A stretch of 64,000 nt of DNA from Hedera helix (Eukaryota; Streptophyta; Magnoliopsida; Apiales; Araliaceae): the NCBI GenBank assembly GCA_947179155.2, contig OX359286.1, positions 15,176,913 to 15,240,912 on the forward strand, given 5' to 3'. This document shows, piece after piece, positions 10,455-20,834 of the stretch; positions within the stretch are counted from its first letter, which is position 1; the number at the start of each line of letters is the position of its first letter. Under the pieces are notes generated by a model. The model was not told the origin of the DNA, did not search any database, and saw only the letters and a list, made by a program, of their open reading frames with translations. The position numbers were made by a program, and so were the translations under genes.

Positions 10455-11759
10455 TGATGAGTGTGTATTATACTTACGAGTTGGATGTTTCTAACCTTGA
10501 ATTATTGACTATTTCTTAAGTATTCTAGTTACTTTTTGTGCGTTTTGTATTGTGTTGCAGGATGATGCATATGGGTGGAATATGGATTAAAGACGGAAAG
10601 GATCTGGAAATCTCTGGAATTTAAAGTTGAAGACCTGGCGCGGCCACGCCAAGATTAATAAGGGAGGTGGTGCGAGGCGCGCCATAACAGATTGCACTTC
10701 AGAAAACCCTGGAAGGATGGCACGGGGGGCGTCGGTTGCAAGCTTAGAGGCAGCGCGGCCGTGCCACTACGGCAAATTTGTTGCATATGTGCTTTATTTT
10801 GCATATTTCATATGAAAAAATGAATGGTAATAGCTTTAGGAGTAATGTGAGTGAGATAGGTTTATGTTAGTCTATAAATACGTTTCCTGTAAGTACTTCT
10901 TCGGGGATCTCTAGTTGACATTCAATAGAATTCAGACTTGGAGCGAAATTGAAGGCATGTTAGGCTAAGTACTTTTAGTCAATTATAAGGGATGTTGAAC
11001 CTTGTTTACAATTTATGATTTAATTGAGTTATCAATATTTATTCCTACGTTCGTGAAATTTATTCTTGATGATATATTATAATTAATTAATAATAATTGA
11101 TTTGATTAATTTGATACGGGCCCATCGAATTGATTCGATTATTATCATTTGCTAGATTAAGGTATAGTATTAAGGAAACGATATTGTATCTGTTCATAAG
11201 TAGCAATTAGCATTACATGATTGTGGCCAAGCTTTTGAGTATTGCTAAGATTATCACGAAGGCAAGTTAAATAATCTATAATTGTATGATTCTTGCTTGG
11301 AATAACCTAATTCCCTAATTCTTAATGTTACTGTTATATGAAATCTAGATTGATAGTTTTAGGTTGTATGATAGTTAGGGTCTAGTGAGGGCGATTGTCA
11401 CATTATATTTAAAACCTAAGGGGAATTTTGCGTAACACATAATTTTTTTATCTAGGGTAATTAATTTCACTGAAGGAAGAATATTGGTTAACTTGATTAT
11501 ATCAGCATTGGAAAAAAGTGGTACTGAACTGAAGAACTGAAGTGTTTAATTCATTGGTTAAACTTATTAATTTATTTTTTTATTTAGTTAATTATAATTA
11601 ATTGAAAACACCCTCTTTATTATTTACTTTTAATTATTGCTAAAAACATTATGATAAATTCAAAATAATATTACTTCATGTGGGTTCAACCCTTATTTAA
11701 TATTATACAAAATTTGTGTTAATAAAGTGAAGGTAGAGATTAATTTTGGAGTGTTAACA
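10455..11759 (+). repeat. Element E 3' LTR
   Basis: The LTR starts TGATGAGTGTG straight after the PPT and probably ends GTGTTAACA, giving about 1.3 kb. Four GC-rich dyads of the TGGCGCGGCCACGCCA type lie at 10636-10766. The TATA box CTATAAATA is at 10872-10880, about 105 bp downstream of the last dyad. An alternative end at 11909 (AAACCAACA) cannot be excluded. Confidence 0.6.
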
Positions 11760-11910
11760 ATAGCTTCTAATCTCCTTCTTGTTAATTAATAATTGCACAT
11801 AAATGTCGATCCTGGTTATGGTTTATAAAATTTTAAATTTTGATTTTACCATACTTTCACTGTTATTGTGCAATTTAATTATATGTTCATGAATATTACA
11901 AACCAACAGT
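11760..11910 (+). other. Unassigned AT-rich spacer between E and F
   Basis: The 150 bp between the proposed end of LTR E and the first readable F codons hold no motif I recognise. They could be the true end of LTR E or F sequence. Confidence 0.4.
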
Positions 11911-12581
11911 GAGAAGACTTGAAGAAGCACTGGCCCAAATTTCTATCCTGGATTTGATATTGGCCTCTGAGGATCACCAATAAATCCTAAGAAAATTCTT
12001 AGAGGAGGCGCACCTACCTAAAATAGTAGATATTACGAAGTTCGGCCATCTAGTTGGACATATCCTAAATAGTAATGTGATATCTTTTTCTGATGATGAT
12101 ATATTGGCTGAAGGGACAGAACATTGAAAGCCTCTACACATCATCGTGATTATCAGCTGGATATGTTCTGGGTGGAGTGCTGATCAAGGGCGAATCGACC
12201 CTAAATATTTACTTATACGACACTTTGGAAAAGATGAACATCAATTTGAATCAGATCTGAAGCAGCCATGTGGTGGTTAGAGCATTTGACGGATCGAGAA
12301 AGGATACCATAAGAGAAATTAAACTACCTGTGGAGATTGGGCCTTATACTTTTCACATCTCTTTTCAAGTATTAAACATTACCATATGATATAATATGCT
12401 GTTAAAGAGGTTATGGATTCACATGGCTGGAGTTGTCCCCTCGACCCTTCATCAACAATTGAAGTATATCTTTAATGGGAATTTAGTGAAGGTATCGACG
12501 AAGCCATATTATCCTTCGCATGTCAACACGGATATCTCTATGATAGGGTTGGATAAATCCATTGAACCAGCCAGTTTTTAA
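11911..12581 (+). pseudogene. pol: Element F protease region, heavily decayed
   Basis: Fragments in shifting frames match the Tat protease. An N-terminal part carries EEALAQISILDLILAS and the run NSNVISFSDDDILAEGTEH. Then come VVRAFDGSRK, LPVEIGPYTFHISFQVLNI and, at 12396-12581, a frame with LWIHMAGVVPSTLHQQLKYI, which corresponds to the RPWIHAAGAVPSTLHQ signature. The catalytic D-[NT]-G triplet, expected near 12180, is not recognisable. Intact relatives process the Gag-Pol polyprotein. Confidence 0.75.
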
Positions 12582-13731
12582 GCCTTTAAGGTCAGTACAA
12601 CTCAATATCGTCCTTTAAGAACCCCCGCCTTTAAACCAAGGATAGCACCCGAGATAATTTCGGTAGCATAAGAAATGATCCAAAAATAATTTCAACCAGG
12701 ATAGGGACTCGATAGGGGTGAACATGGAATTAAGCATCCGACCGAGTTTCCAATATAATTACGTATAGCCAGATTAGGATATCAAGGAGGATCTAAGCGA
12801 AGGAACCCGCATAAGAGGGTTCCACCCTAATTATCAAACATCCTATTCCTAAAAGTCAATAGCATCAATTATGATATTATGAAGCCCAACGATGGCGGGT
12901 ACACCTCTAATCACATCCCCCCGAATGATGAAAAAATGTTGATCTAGTCACCTGAAGAAAGAATAAAGAACGAGAAGTTTTAGTTGGAAATCCAGAAGCA
13001 GTTTGAGAAAAATCTCCATCTCCAAACTTCTAATGATCATGTAAAAAGGCAAGAGTAAGAAGGGGAAAATGCTAAGAAAATTAACCCGCTGAAGAAGCAA
13101 GAGATCATGCCCTTTATTGACTAGACCAACCTTATCATCCCTACAAAGAGTAGCAAGTCGGGCGACGACTAAGTTATGGCAATTCTTGAGGAAATTCCCA
13201 AAAAGGAGGTGGCTTCAATTTCTAATGTCCATGACGACCTAACCACCGATAATTGGTTCGTTGAGCCTCTCATATCAAAGAAATGGTAAAAGTTTTATAA
13301 GAAAGGGTTATGGGTCCTATGCAGTACAGGGACATTTATGTTTAAGTAGCTTTGTGATTATGTTTTATTTTATGCATGACTTTACTATGTTTTGTTATTT
13401 ATCTATGAAGAAAGTTTATGTATGGGGAAATAGTTTTATATATAATGAATATTTATATTTTAATACCAGGAGTCCTAATTTGGTTAATTATAGCCTTTTA
13501 AATGGTTGTTCATAATTGAAAGATGATTATGATTTTGACATAGAGCTGGATTTCGGGTTGATGTGAATTGAACAAGAAGAGGTGGATGATAACAAGTTCC
13601 CCGAAGAAATCAAAGGATGGGTCGAAGACAAGCCTAAATCCATCCTCGAACAAACCATCACCATAAATATTAGAACCCCGAACAAACCCAAAGAACTTCA
13701 AATAGGAGCAAATCTAAACTCCTGACGAAAT
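12582..13731 (+). pseudogene. pol: Element F protease-to-RT linker with G-patch-like remnant
   Basis: The frame continuing from the protease carries FKAFKVSTTQYR. After stops there is a glycine-rich segment with GLDRGEHGIKHP and RLGYQGG, like the G-patch-type block that sits between protease and RT in Tat elements. The rest (about 12900-13550) is lysine/glutamate-rich and frameshifted. Near 13600 the sequence becomes acidic (EEVDDNKFPEEI) before the RT. Confidence 0.5.
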
Positions 13732-14514
13732 GTCCAAATTATTAACACAATATGAATATGTCTTTGCATGGTCACACGAGGACATGATCGGATTATCTAC
13801 CGATATTGTCATTCACTAATTGCCCATTAAGAAAGGGTTCAAACCAGTTAAACGAACGCTGAGAAGGTTAAAACCATAATAAAGTTTGAAGGTCAAAGAG
13901 GAAATAATAAAGCAGTTTAAAGTAAGCATCATCATGGTCTCCACTTACCCCAAATGGCTTTCTAATATCGTCCCTGTACCAAGGCTAGGTGGAAAAGTAC
14001 TATGTAGACTTTCTAAACCTTAATAAAGCCAGCCACAAAGAGGATTTCCTAGTTCCGTTCATACACATTTTGATGACAACACTGCTCAATTCGAAATGTA
14101 TTCGTTTGTTGATTGTTTCGCGGGATATCACTAAATCATGGTGGCAGAAGAGGACAGGAAAAAAACTACCTTCATCACCCCTTGGGGTACATTTTGTTAT
14201 CGACACCTTGCGTTGCTGGTGCTACTTATCAGAGGGCCATGATGGCCTTATTTCATGAAATGATGCATAAGGAGATGGAGGTATACATAGACAATATTAT
14301 TATTAAATCAAAGAATGAAACCAATCATACAACCCATCTTAGGAAATTATTTGATCGCATATGAAAGTATAATTTGAAGCTTAACCCTGCCAAGTGTGCT
14401 TTTGTGGTTAAATCAGGCAAACTTCTTGGATTTCTTGTCAGCAATAGGGGCATTGAAATAGATCTTGTAAAAATTAAGGCCATCACAAAAATGCCAATAA
14501 TTCCTTAAACTGAA
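13732..14514 (+). pseudogene. pol: Element F reverse transcriptase
   Basis: The readable order is YEYVFAWSHEDMIGLSTDIV, then KPVKRTLRRLKP, EEIIKQF, STYPKWLSNIVPVP, VDCFAGYH, TTFITPWGTFCY, YQRAMMALFHEMMHKEMEV and YIDNIIIKSK. This is the ordered motif set of a plant gypsy RT. The catalytic box reads YIDN where active enzymes have Y-[VI]-D-D, so the second aspartate is lost. There are also at least six stops and several frameshifts. It is a clear relic. Confidence 0.85.
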
Positions 14515-15110
14515 AAGAAAATATGAGGATTATTGGGAAAGATCAATTTCATCAGTCAATTTATATCCCAGTTGACGACCATTTATGAACCAATTTTCAA
14601 GTTGTTGAGAAAGAATTCATCTGGGAAATGGAACGAAGAATGTCAAAAAGCGTTCCTCACAATAAAAAAAAAACTAATTAAAGCACCCATATTGGTACCT
14701 TCTAGGAATGGGATTCCCCTGTTTATATACATATCGATTAACTCTAATGCAATAGGATGCATGTTTGGGCAGAAAGATGATAGAGGGAAAGAGCGAACAA
14801 TTATTTATGTCAGCAAAAAGTTCAGTAGTTGCGAGCAAAACTACACTCTCATTGAAAAAATATTATTGCGCCCTGGCATGGCCACGGTGAGATTGCAACA
14901 TTATTTACATGGCCATACTACTTACTTGATATCCCGCATAGATCCAGTAAAATACATATTCGATAAACCAATATTGAACTGCAGGCTATCAAGGTGGCAA
15001 CTGATCCTTCAACAGTTCGACATTGTCTATGTAACATAAAAATCTATAAGAGGTCAAGGAATCGCAGATCAGCTATCTAAAGCACCATCAAGAGGATTCA
15101 AACCCTAAAA
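14515..15110 (+). pseudogene. pol: Element F RT thumb and first RNase H domain
   Basis: A 168-codon open frame at 14533-15039 reads LGKINFISQFISQLTTIYEP, then FKLLRKNSSGKW, ECQKAFLTIKKKLIKAP, RTIIYVSKKFSSCEQNYTLI, LQHYLHGHTTYLISRIDPVK and LSRWQLILQQFDI. This matches the connection and RNase H of Tat elements. An aspartate expected in the [VL]S[DVA]-type motif reads N in ISINSNAIGCM. The frame is long, but it lies between stops with no usable start. Confidence 0.8.
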
Positions 15111-15672
15111 ACCTATTTCCCTCATAAGGGCATACTGCCAATTCAGCTAGGAAATCGTGAAGATGAGGGACAATTTTGGAGGATGTATTTCGACGGCACT
15201 ATGAATATGGAAGGAGCCGGACCTAGGGCAATCCTAATCTCTATCACGGGACGTCAATACCCAACGGCAGCCAAATTATAATTCTGCAATTTGAATAATA
15301 CTGCGGAATATGAAGGATGTATTCTTAGGCTTAAATTGGCCTGAAATATGGGAGTAAAGCGATTAGCCGTATTAGGCAATTTGGAGTTGGTCATTTGACA
15401 ATCTATGGGGACGTATTGCATGAAAGAATTCTATCAACTGCCTTACCATCGGCACGTAGTAAAGCTAGCAAAAGAATTTGAAGACATTGCCTTCCGTCAT
15501 ATTCCCAAAAGTCTAAATAATTTTGCAGACGCGTTGGCCACATTAGAGTCATTTCTCTATGTAGCTAAGAACAAGACAATTCCTAGCATCAACTTTTCAG
15601 TACAGAACGTCCCTGCCTACGAAAACTACATTGGAGAGATTTCAGACAATAAGACTCAACATAAGCAACAAT
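15111..15672 (+). pseudogene. pol: Element F second (archaeal-type) RNase H, aRNH
   Basis: Motifs in order are MYFDGTMNMEGAG (about 15180), a short AAKL segment, NNTAEYEGCILRLKLA, MGVKRLAVLGNLELVI and, at 15405-15674, LPYHRHVVKLAKEFEDIAFR followed by HIPKSLNNFADALATLESF. A second RNase H after the first is diagnostic for the Tat lineage of plant Ty3/gypsy elements. Two stops and one frame change break it. Confidence 0.85.
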
Positions 15673-16970
15673 AGTACCATGATAGCACAGAATATCTCCG
15701 AGATGGATCCATCCCCAATCAGTCTAGTCAAACTAAAAGATAAAGAATCCAAAAGATGGCTAATGAATTTCTATTTAAGCTTAAATGCTCTATACAAGAG
15801 GGATGCTGGCATGGGGCTCTTGATATGCCTAGATCATGACCAAGCTCAAAGACTTATGAACAAAGTGCATGGCGGAGTGTGTGGACTGCACATGAGTGGC
15901 CCATTGCTCGTAAAGAAGATATTAAGAGCCAGACATTATTTGTTGTCACTCAAACCTAACTATGACGAACACGTCAAACAATGTTACTAATGCAAAATTT
16001 ATGCTAACATCATTCACGAACTCCCAAATGAGTTGCACTGTATGACTTCTCCTTGGCCATTTTCTATATAGGGAATGAATGTAATCAACCCGATCGAGCC
16101 CAAAACTAGCAATGGACATCGGTTTATCTTCGCCATGATCAATTATTTCACCAAATGGGTAGAATCAACATCCTTTCCTAAAGTCACTATAGAAGCCATT
16201 GTCAATTTCATCATAAATAACATCATTTGTCGATTTGAGCAACCGAAAATCTTAGTGTCAGACAATGCAAAAAACCTGAATAACACGATGATGAAGGAGT
16301 TATGTGACAGGTTCAAGATCAAAAAATCTTAACTCAGTTATCTATCGACCGAAGATGAATGGCACTTTAAAGTGATAAACAAGAACATCAAAAGGATCAT
16401 GGAAAATATGTCTGCCAATCATTAGGGATGGCCGAAATTACTCCCTCTCACCTTTGCTAGCATACCGAACATCTATCTGGACTTCAACTAGTGTAACTCC
16501 CTACTCCCTAGTATATAAGATGGAGGTTGTGTTGCCCACTGAAATAGAATTTTTCTCATTCAGGATATTATTAGATGCCCAGATAGATGAAAGCAACTGG
16601 ATTCAAAATCGATACAATCAATTATCACTCATAAATGAGAAGAGATTGGCTACTGTATTTCATGGGAAGCTGTATCAACAACGAATTTCTAGATCCTAGA
16701 ACAAGAAGGTTAAACCGTGGGAGTTCAAGGAAAATGATTTAATGCTAAAGAGAATCCTTCCAAATCAAGACGAGGCCAAAGGGAAAGTCACCTGCAGTTA
16801 AGAAGGACCTTTCATGGTTAAAAGGGTAATAACAGGGATAGCCCTAATCCTACAAGAGATGGATGGCGATGTATTCCCCCAGCCTATCAACTCATATTCT
16901 ATGAAACGATTCTATGCGTACAAAAAAAAATGTCTTTTAACATTTGTCGTGAACTACGAGTGACCTGATC
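15673..16970 (+). pseudogene. pol: Element F integrase and C-terminal tail
   Basis: The zinc-binding part has HGGVCGLHMSGPLLVKKIL and QCY-stop-C. The core has GMNVINPIEPKTSNGHRF, where family members have D in place of the first N, then INYFTKWVES and LVSDNAKNLNN, where the second catalytic aspartate is kept. The later region (16454-16699) has LAYRTSIWTSTSVTPYSLVY and MEVVLPTEIEFFSFRIL, typical of Tat integrases, and a C-terminal part with KPWEFKEND and NSYSMKRFYAYKK. Stops at 15988 and 16330, among others, abolish coding. Confidence 0.85.
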
Positions 16971-17378
16971 TCCTCATACAATAGGAGTACGTAGGCAGCC
17001 ATTTATGGTGCAGTCTGATCTTTACAAAATCCATAAATCCCTTCGATGATGAGGCAACTATCGAATATAAAACTCAAATAACCCATGAGACACCAAAAGA
17101 CCTAATCTTCTATTACTCGTAGGAAACCCTTCATAGCCTACACTAATTTTAACCTTTAAAGCCCCAAAACCACATGATTTTCCCAAGATTTACATACTCA
17201 AATCACCCAACTAATAGATCTAAGATCCATTTCGATGAAATCCGAGGGTACCGCGACAATATCCATTAAATCCGATGCAGAGTACCGGAGATGAGAAAGA
17301 CGATGATATGCTGGGTCGTGATTATCGAGATAAAATGACAACTAAATGAAAGGTGACAATGCATCAAAATGGAAAGTG
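16971..17378 (+). other. Region between pol and antisense ORFs of element F
   Basis: This stretch begins with GAGTACGTAGGCAGC, a common signature just after Tat pol frames. It has no other coding signal on either strand. Confidence 0.5.
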
Positions 17379-17379
17379 A

Positions 17380-17382
<3 letters not shown>

Positions 17383-17462
<80 letters not shown>
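17383..17462. repeat. (AT)n(AG)n compound microsatellite
   Basis: A perfect AT run to 17434 is followed by an AG run to 17462. The short ORF across it is an artefact. Confidence 0.95.
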
Positions 17463-17464
<2 letters not shown>

Positions 17465-17466
<2 letters not shown>

Positions 17467-19077
17467 AATATAAGCTACAGATCATAAGTCAGACGAGCCA
17501 AGAGGGCAAGGTAACCAAGAGTCTTTGAGGTCTCTAGAACTAACCTAAGCTGCTGCGACACTGCATCAATATGCTCCAATAACGCTATCGCCGTACGGAT
17601 AGTCCCATCTTAACGATCCAAAATAGCTCTCTTCTAGTCAACAATCTCATCCAAGTATGTTTGGTGGGCGTCCCTATCAACAATGGCAGCATCCCGGGCT
17701 GCAAAAGCTATATCTCTCTCCACATAGGTAGTGTCCCTACCCGCCATAGCTGCCAACATTAATGCCCGAGCATGATCGTGCTCAGTTATAAGGTTGCGTA
17801 TGCGATGCTCTCTCTCAAACCTTGGGACAACACCAGAAGTAAAGGTAGTAGGGGTAGCATCCTCGGTCAAAGCCTCTATCACCCTAGTAAAAAGATCATC
17901 CTCTGTCAAATCCACAAGAGTATCCTCAACAGGTTCCTCTTCGAGATCATCATACCTCTTCGTCAGACTCTTATTGGTAACCCTTAAATTAGCATTCAAC
18001 CAACCTATGTACTCAAATGTCTGACCTGGATTTCCTTCAGTAAATTCAAAAGATGCATGATGGGCCCAAATATTATAAACCCTCGTAAGATCAATCTCAG
18101 TCGATGATCGAATGGGGAACTGATAATCAGCTGCGGTAGAAAAAGAATGAAGATCCTGAGTCTGATCAAACTGACATACCACCGCCATAGAATGGTATGT
18201 TGAATTATGAAGGGGAAGAAAATCGAGATCTACTACGTGAGTCAAGAAACACAGGGAAAAGTAGTATCTGGTGTACATCACGATAAAGAATGGATCCTCA
18301 ATAGATGAAAAGAACATCGTCCAAAAAGTCACATCCTCATAAGAAGACGGATGAAAAGAATATTATAAAGCAATGCTATGGCCAAAGCAGAAACCATGGC
18401 GACGAAATCCCCCGATAGGTCTCAAATGAGTTATGAACCATACGCACAGCACAACAGAACTCCTTCCGAACTCCCTATCTCTAAAAGTGTGACAGTAAGA
18501 CAGGGATATATATGGCTCAACCAAAAATATAGGAATGATGGTGTGACCCTCATGCAAAGCTAGCACCGCCATTACCACACCAATATCCAGATGGCCTAAA
18601 CGCACAGGCATATATATAAATAATATGATACATGCCATCAACAAATCCACCATTAATGCTCTCCACCTATCCTCGGGAATAGTAAAATCATCCCTACAAG
18701 AGGCATAACTCTCAAAAGAACATAATCGATCTATTAGAAAGCTAAGAGGCACAACATGGTCATCGGTCATCACAGTCAGTAAAACTGATCTCCTCAATCC
18801 AATAAAAGTTAAAAATTATCGACGCATATGACCTGCCAGCACTCGAGCATAAAGCTTGTCCAAAGATAAACATGTGATGCGAGCATACTCCTCAAGAGTA
18901 GGAGTTAACTCATGTTGCCCGAACCTAAATACATGACGGTCAGGGATCCAACAAGATAAAATGCCATTGATAAACCCATCTGGCACCATCAACGATAAAT
19001 ACGAAAAGGAGTGACCCAAAAGCCTCTCCACTATGATGATTCGGGTAGGCAAATCGCCAAACTAACCACGAAGTCTC
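17465..19077 (-). pseudogene. Element F antisense ORF 1: DUF7745-like protein
   Basis: The order on the minus strand starts at the H insertion with SWLVWRFAYP. Then come the frame at 19052 (FRFGQHELTPTLEEYARITC), the frame at 18797 (CRDDFTIPEDRWRALMVDLL, LGHLDIGVVMAVLALHEGHT, IPIFLVEPYISLSYC, WFITHL) and the frame at 18332 (TRVYNIWAHHASFEFTEG). It ends in an alanine/arginine/aspartate-rich likely coiled coil to about 17465. The TPTLEEY and WRALM...LL patterns recall the plant DUF7745 family, seen in ORFs of plant retroelements; that name is from memory. Stops at 18333-18362 and 18798-18815 and the H insertion break it. Confidence 0.6.
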
Positions 19078-19549
19078 TGTTGGTTTGCAAAAATATGGCA
19101 TACATATAATCAAATTATATAAGCGCAACGGAAGCAAGAAAATCAGATTTTAAAATTTTTGTACAAACCAATAACCCGGATCTTTCTTATGCGACTATTA
19201 TTAATTGATGAAGGATAAAAGAATTTATACCTTTGTAGAACCAAGCTTCCACGGGTACAAGTTCATCTCCCTTTAATCCTTCACGTTCATCTTCATAATT
19301 CACCGATTAGATTCCACGGATCAATGTTAGCTCCCCAAGTGTGAAGCCTCTAGAGGTGATCCACCAAGAGATCTATGAATTAAAGAAGTGGATTATGGTT
19401 TCTCCAAACCATGGGTGGCTAGCCCTAATTCTCTCTCTCTCTCTAACTCTTAGATCTAGAGAATTATGGAGTCCTCTTCCTCTCTTATGAAAGAGTGTGT
19501 AACCTTGATCTATGATAAGACTCCTCTTATTTATAGATCTAGTCAACCC

Positions 19550-19903
19550 TTCTAAACTATTTAGGATTAGGGTTTTAATTTAATTCCTAATTTAATTAGG
19601 AACTAAATTAATTAATTACAATTCTTAAACCAGTTAGGAATCTAATTATTTAATAATGAGAGTACTTCTTATTAATTAATTACTAAACCATTTAGTAACT
19701 TAATTAATTATTATAATTATAATTCCTAAACTATTTAGGAACTTTAATTATTTAATAATAATATTATTACTTATTAATTAATTACTAAACCATTTAGTAA
19801 CTTAATTAATTATTATAATTATAATTCCTAAACTATTTAGGAACTTAATTATTTAATAATAATATTATTACTTATTAATTAATTCCTAAACCATTTAGGA
19901 ACT
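19550..19903. repeat. Array of CTAAA-CYA-TTTAG palindromes in H LTR
   Basis: About eight imperfect palindromes built on CTAAACYATTTAG lie within 350 bp and alternate between TTACTAAA...TTTAGTAA and TTCCTAAA...TTTAGGAA flanks. Part of the array is a tandem duplication of about 105 bp (around 19666-19880). The other LTR has the same array at about 40850-41222. Confidence 0.8.
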
Positions 19904-20834
19904 AAATAATAATACTAGTAGTAATAATAATAATAAGATTCCTCTTATTAATTTATAATTAGTATTTCTAAAATACTGAATTATAAATATTAAGTTATTT
20001 AATTTATTCTATCACCATAGTATAAATTAAATATACTTAATTTATTATTACAATTATGCCATCCACTTCTAAAATAAATATTACTCTTTTGCGGTGTGAC
20101 CCTTTAGGTTCTCCATATTAAATCGGTTGTATAATAAATAAATTAGAACAATTCTAATTCATTTATTACGAATTAACTCTTTAATTCATAATAAATAATT
20201 ATTCCACAATAAGGGTAAGCCCCCTTAATGATTAGTCGACTTTCCAGATAATATAGATTTCAACATTTAATCGTAAAAGAACCTTTCAGCAAATAGTTAC
20301 CGTACAATTCAATCCTTCTACCATACAATGTCCCAATCAAATATAAGACACGGAATTTCTGTCAAGTCTTATTTATTTGATTATATGCATTTCAATTCAC
20401 AAATACACAACTCTAGTTAATGTAAATTAGAAACTCCTTTCTAATTCCATCCAACCCTGGCCAGGGATTTCTGAGTTGTCACTTATTGAATCGCATAGGA
20501 CATTCTCTCCCTTTACTGGAAGTGGTAGATCCTTTGTTGACCATTCATCTATCTCCATGTGTACCTTATTAAACCCAAGCACATCCTTTGATATACCAAT
20601 AGGTCTTAAGGAATATGTCAAAGTATAACTTAGTACACACAAGATACTAAGATGATCTCAAGTCTAAGGATCACTTGTACGACTATCACATAAGAAACTC
20701 CTATTGACAGACGAGTAAAACTCCATTAGGTGTTCCTTGAGCGAGTCACGTTCAGTGAACTTATTCTCTAATAAGCACCTACATACTTGCTTTAGTGTCT
20801 CTACACAAATGATTATGAGATCAATCATCCTCTT

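Larger units (their letters stand above)
8216..11759 (+). mobile_element. Element E: 3' part of a gypsy-type element
   Basis: The element reads plus. Its visible part is a decayed ORF cut on the left by element A, a 1.36-kb noncoding region, a polypurine tract and a 3' LTR starting TGATGAGTGTG. The 5' part must lie left of element A, outside the window. It shares a 115-bp noncoding block, the PPT hairpin and a TCACACACA box with B, so it belongs to the same broad group as A, B, C and I. The right LTR boundary is placed about 80 bp after GTGGGTTCAAC, as in B, C and I; it is not confirmed by a target duplication. Confidence 0.7.

Noticed and set aside
11760..11909. LTR E ending at AAACCAACA (11909) rather than about 11759
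   Set aside because: In B, C and I the LTR ends about 80 bp after the GTGGGWTCGA-like box. That favours 11759, but it remains unproven without a target duplication.
17346..17528. ORF with alternating YIYI and ERER
   Set aside because: Pure translation of the AT and AG microsatellite.
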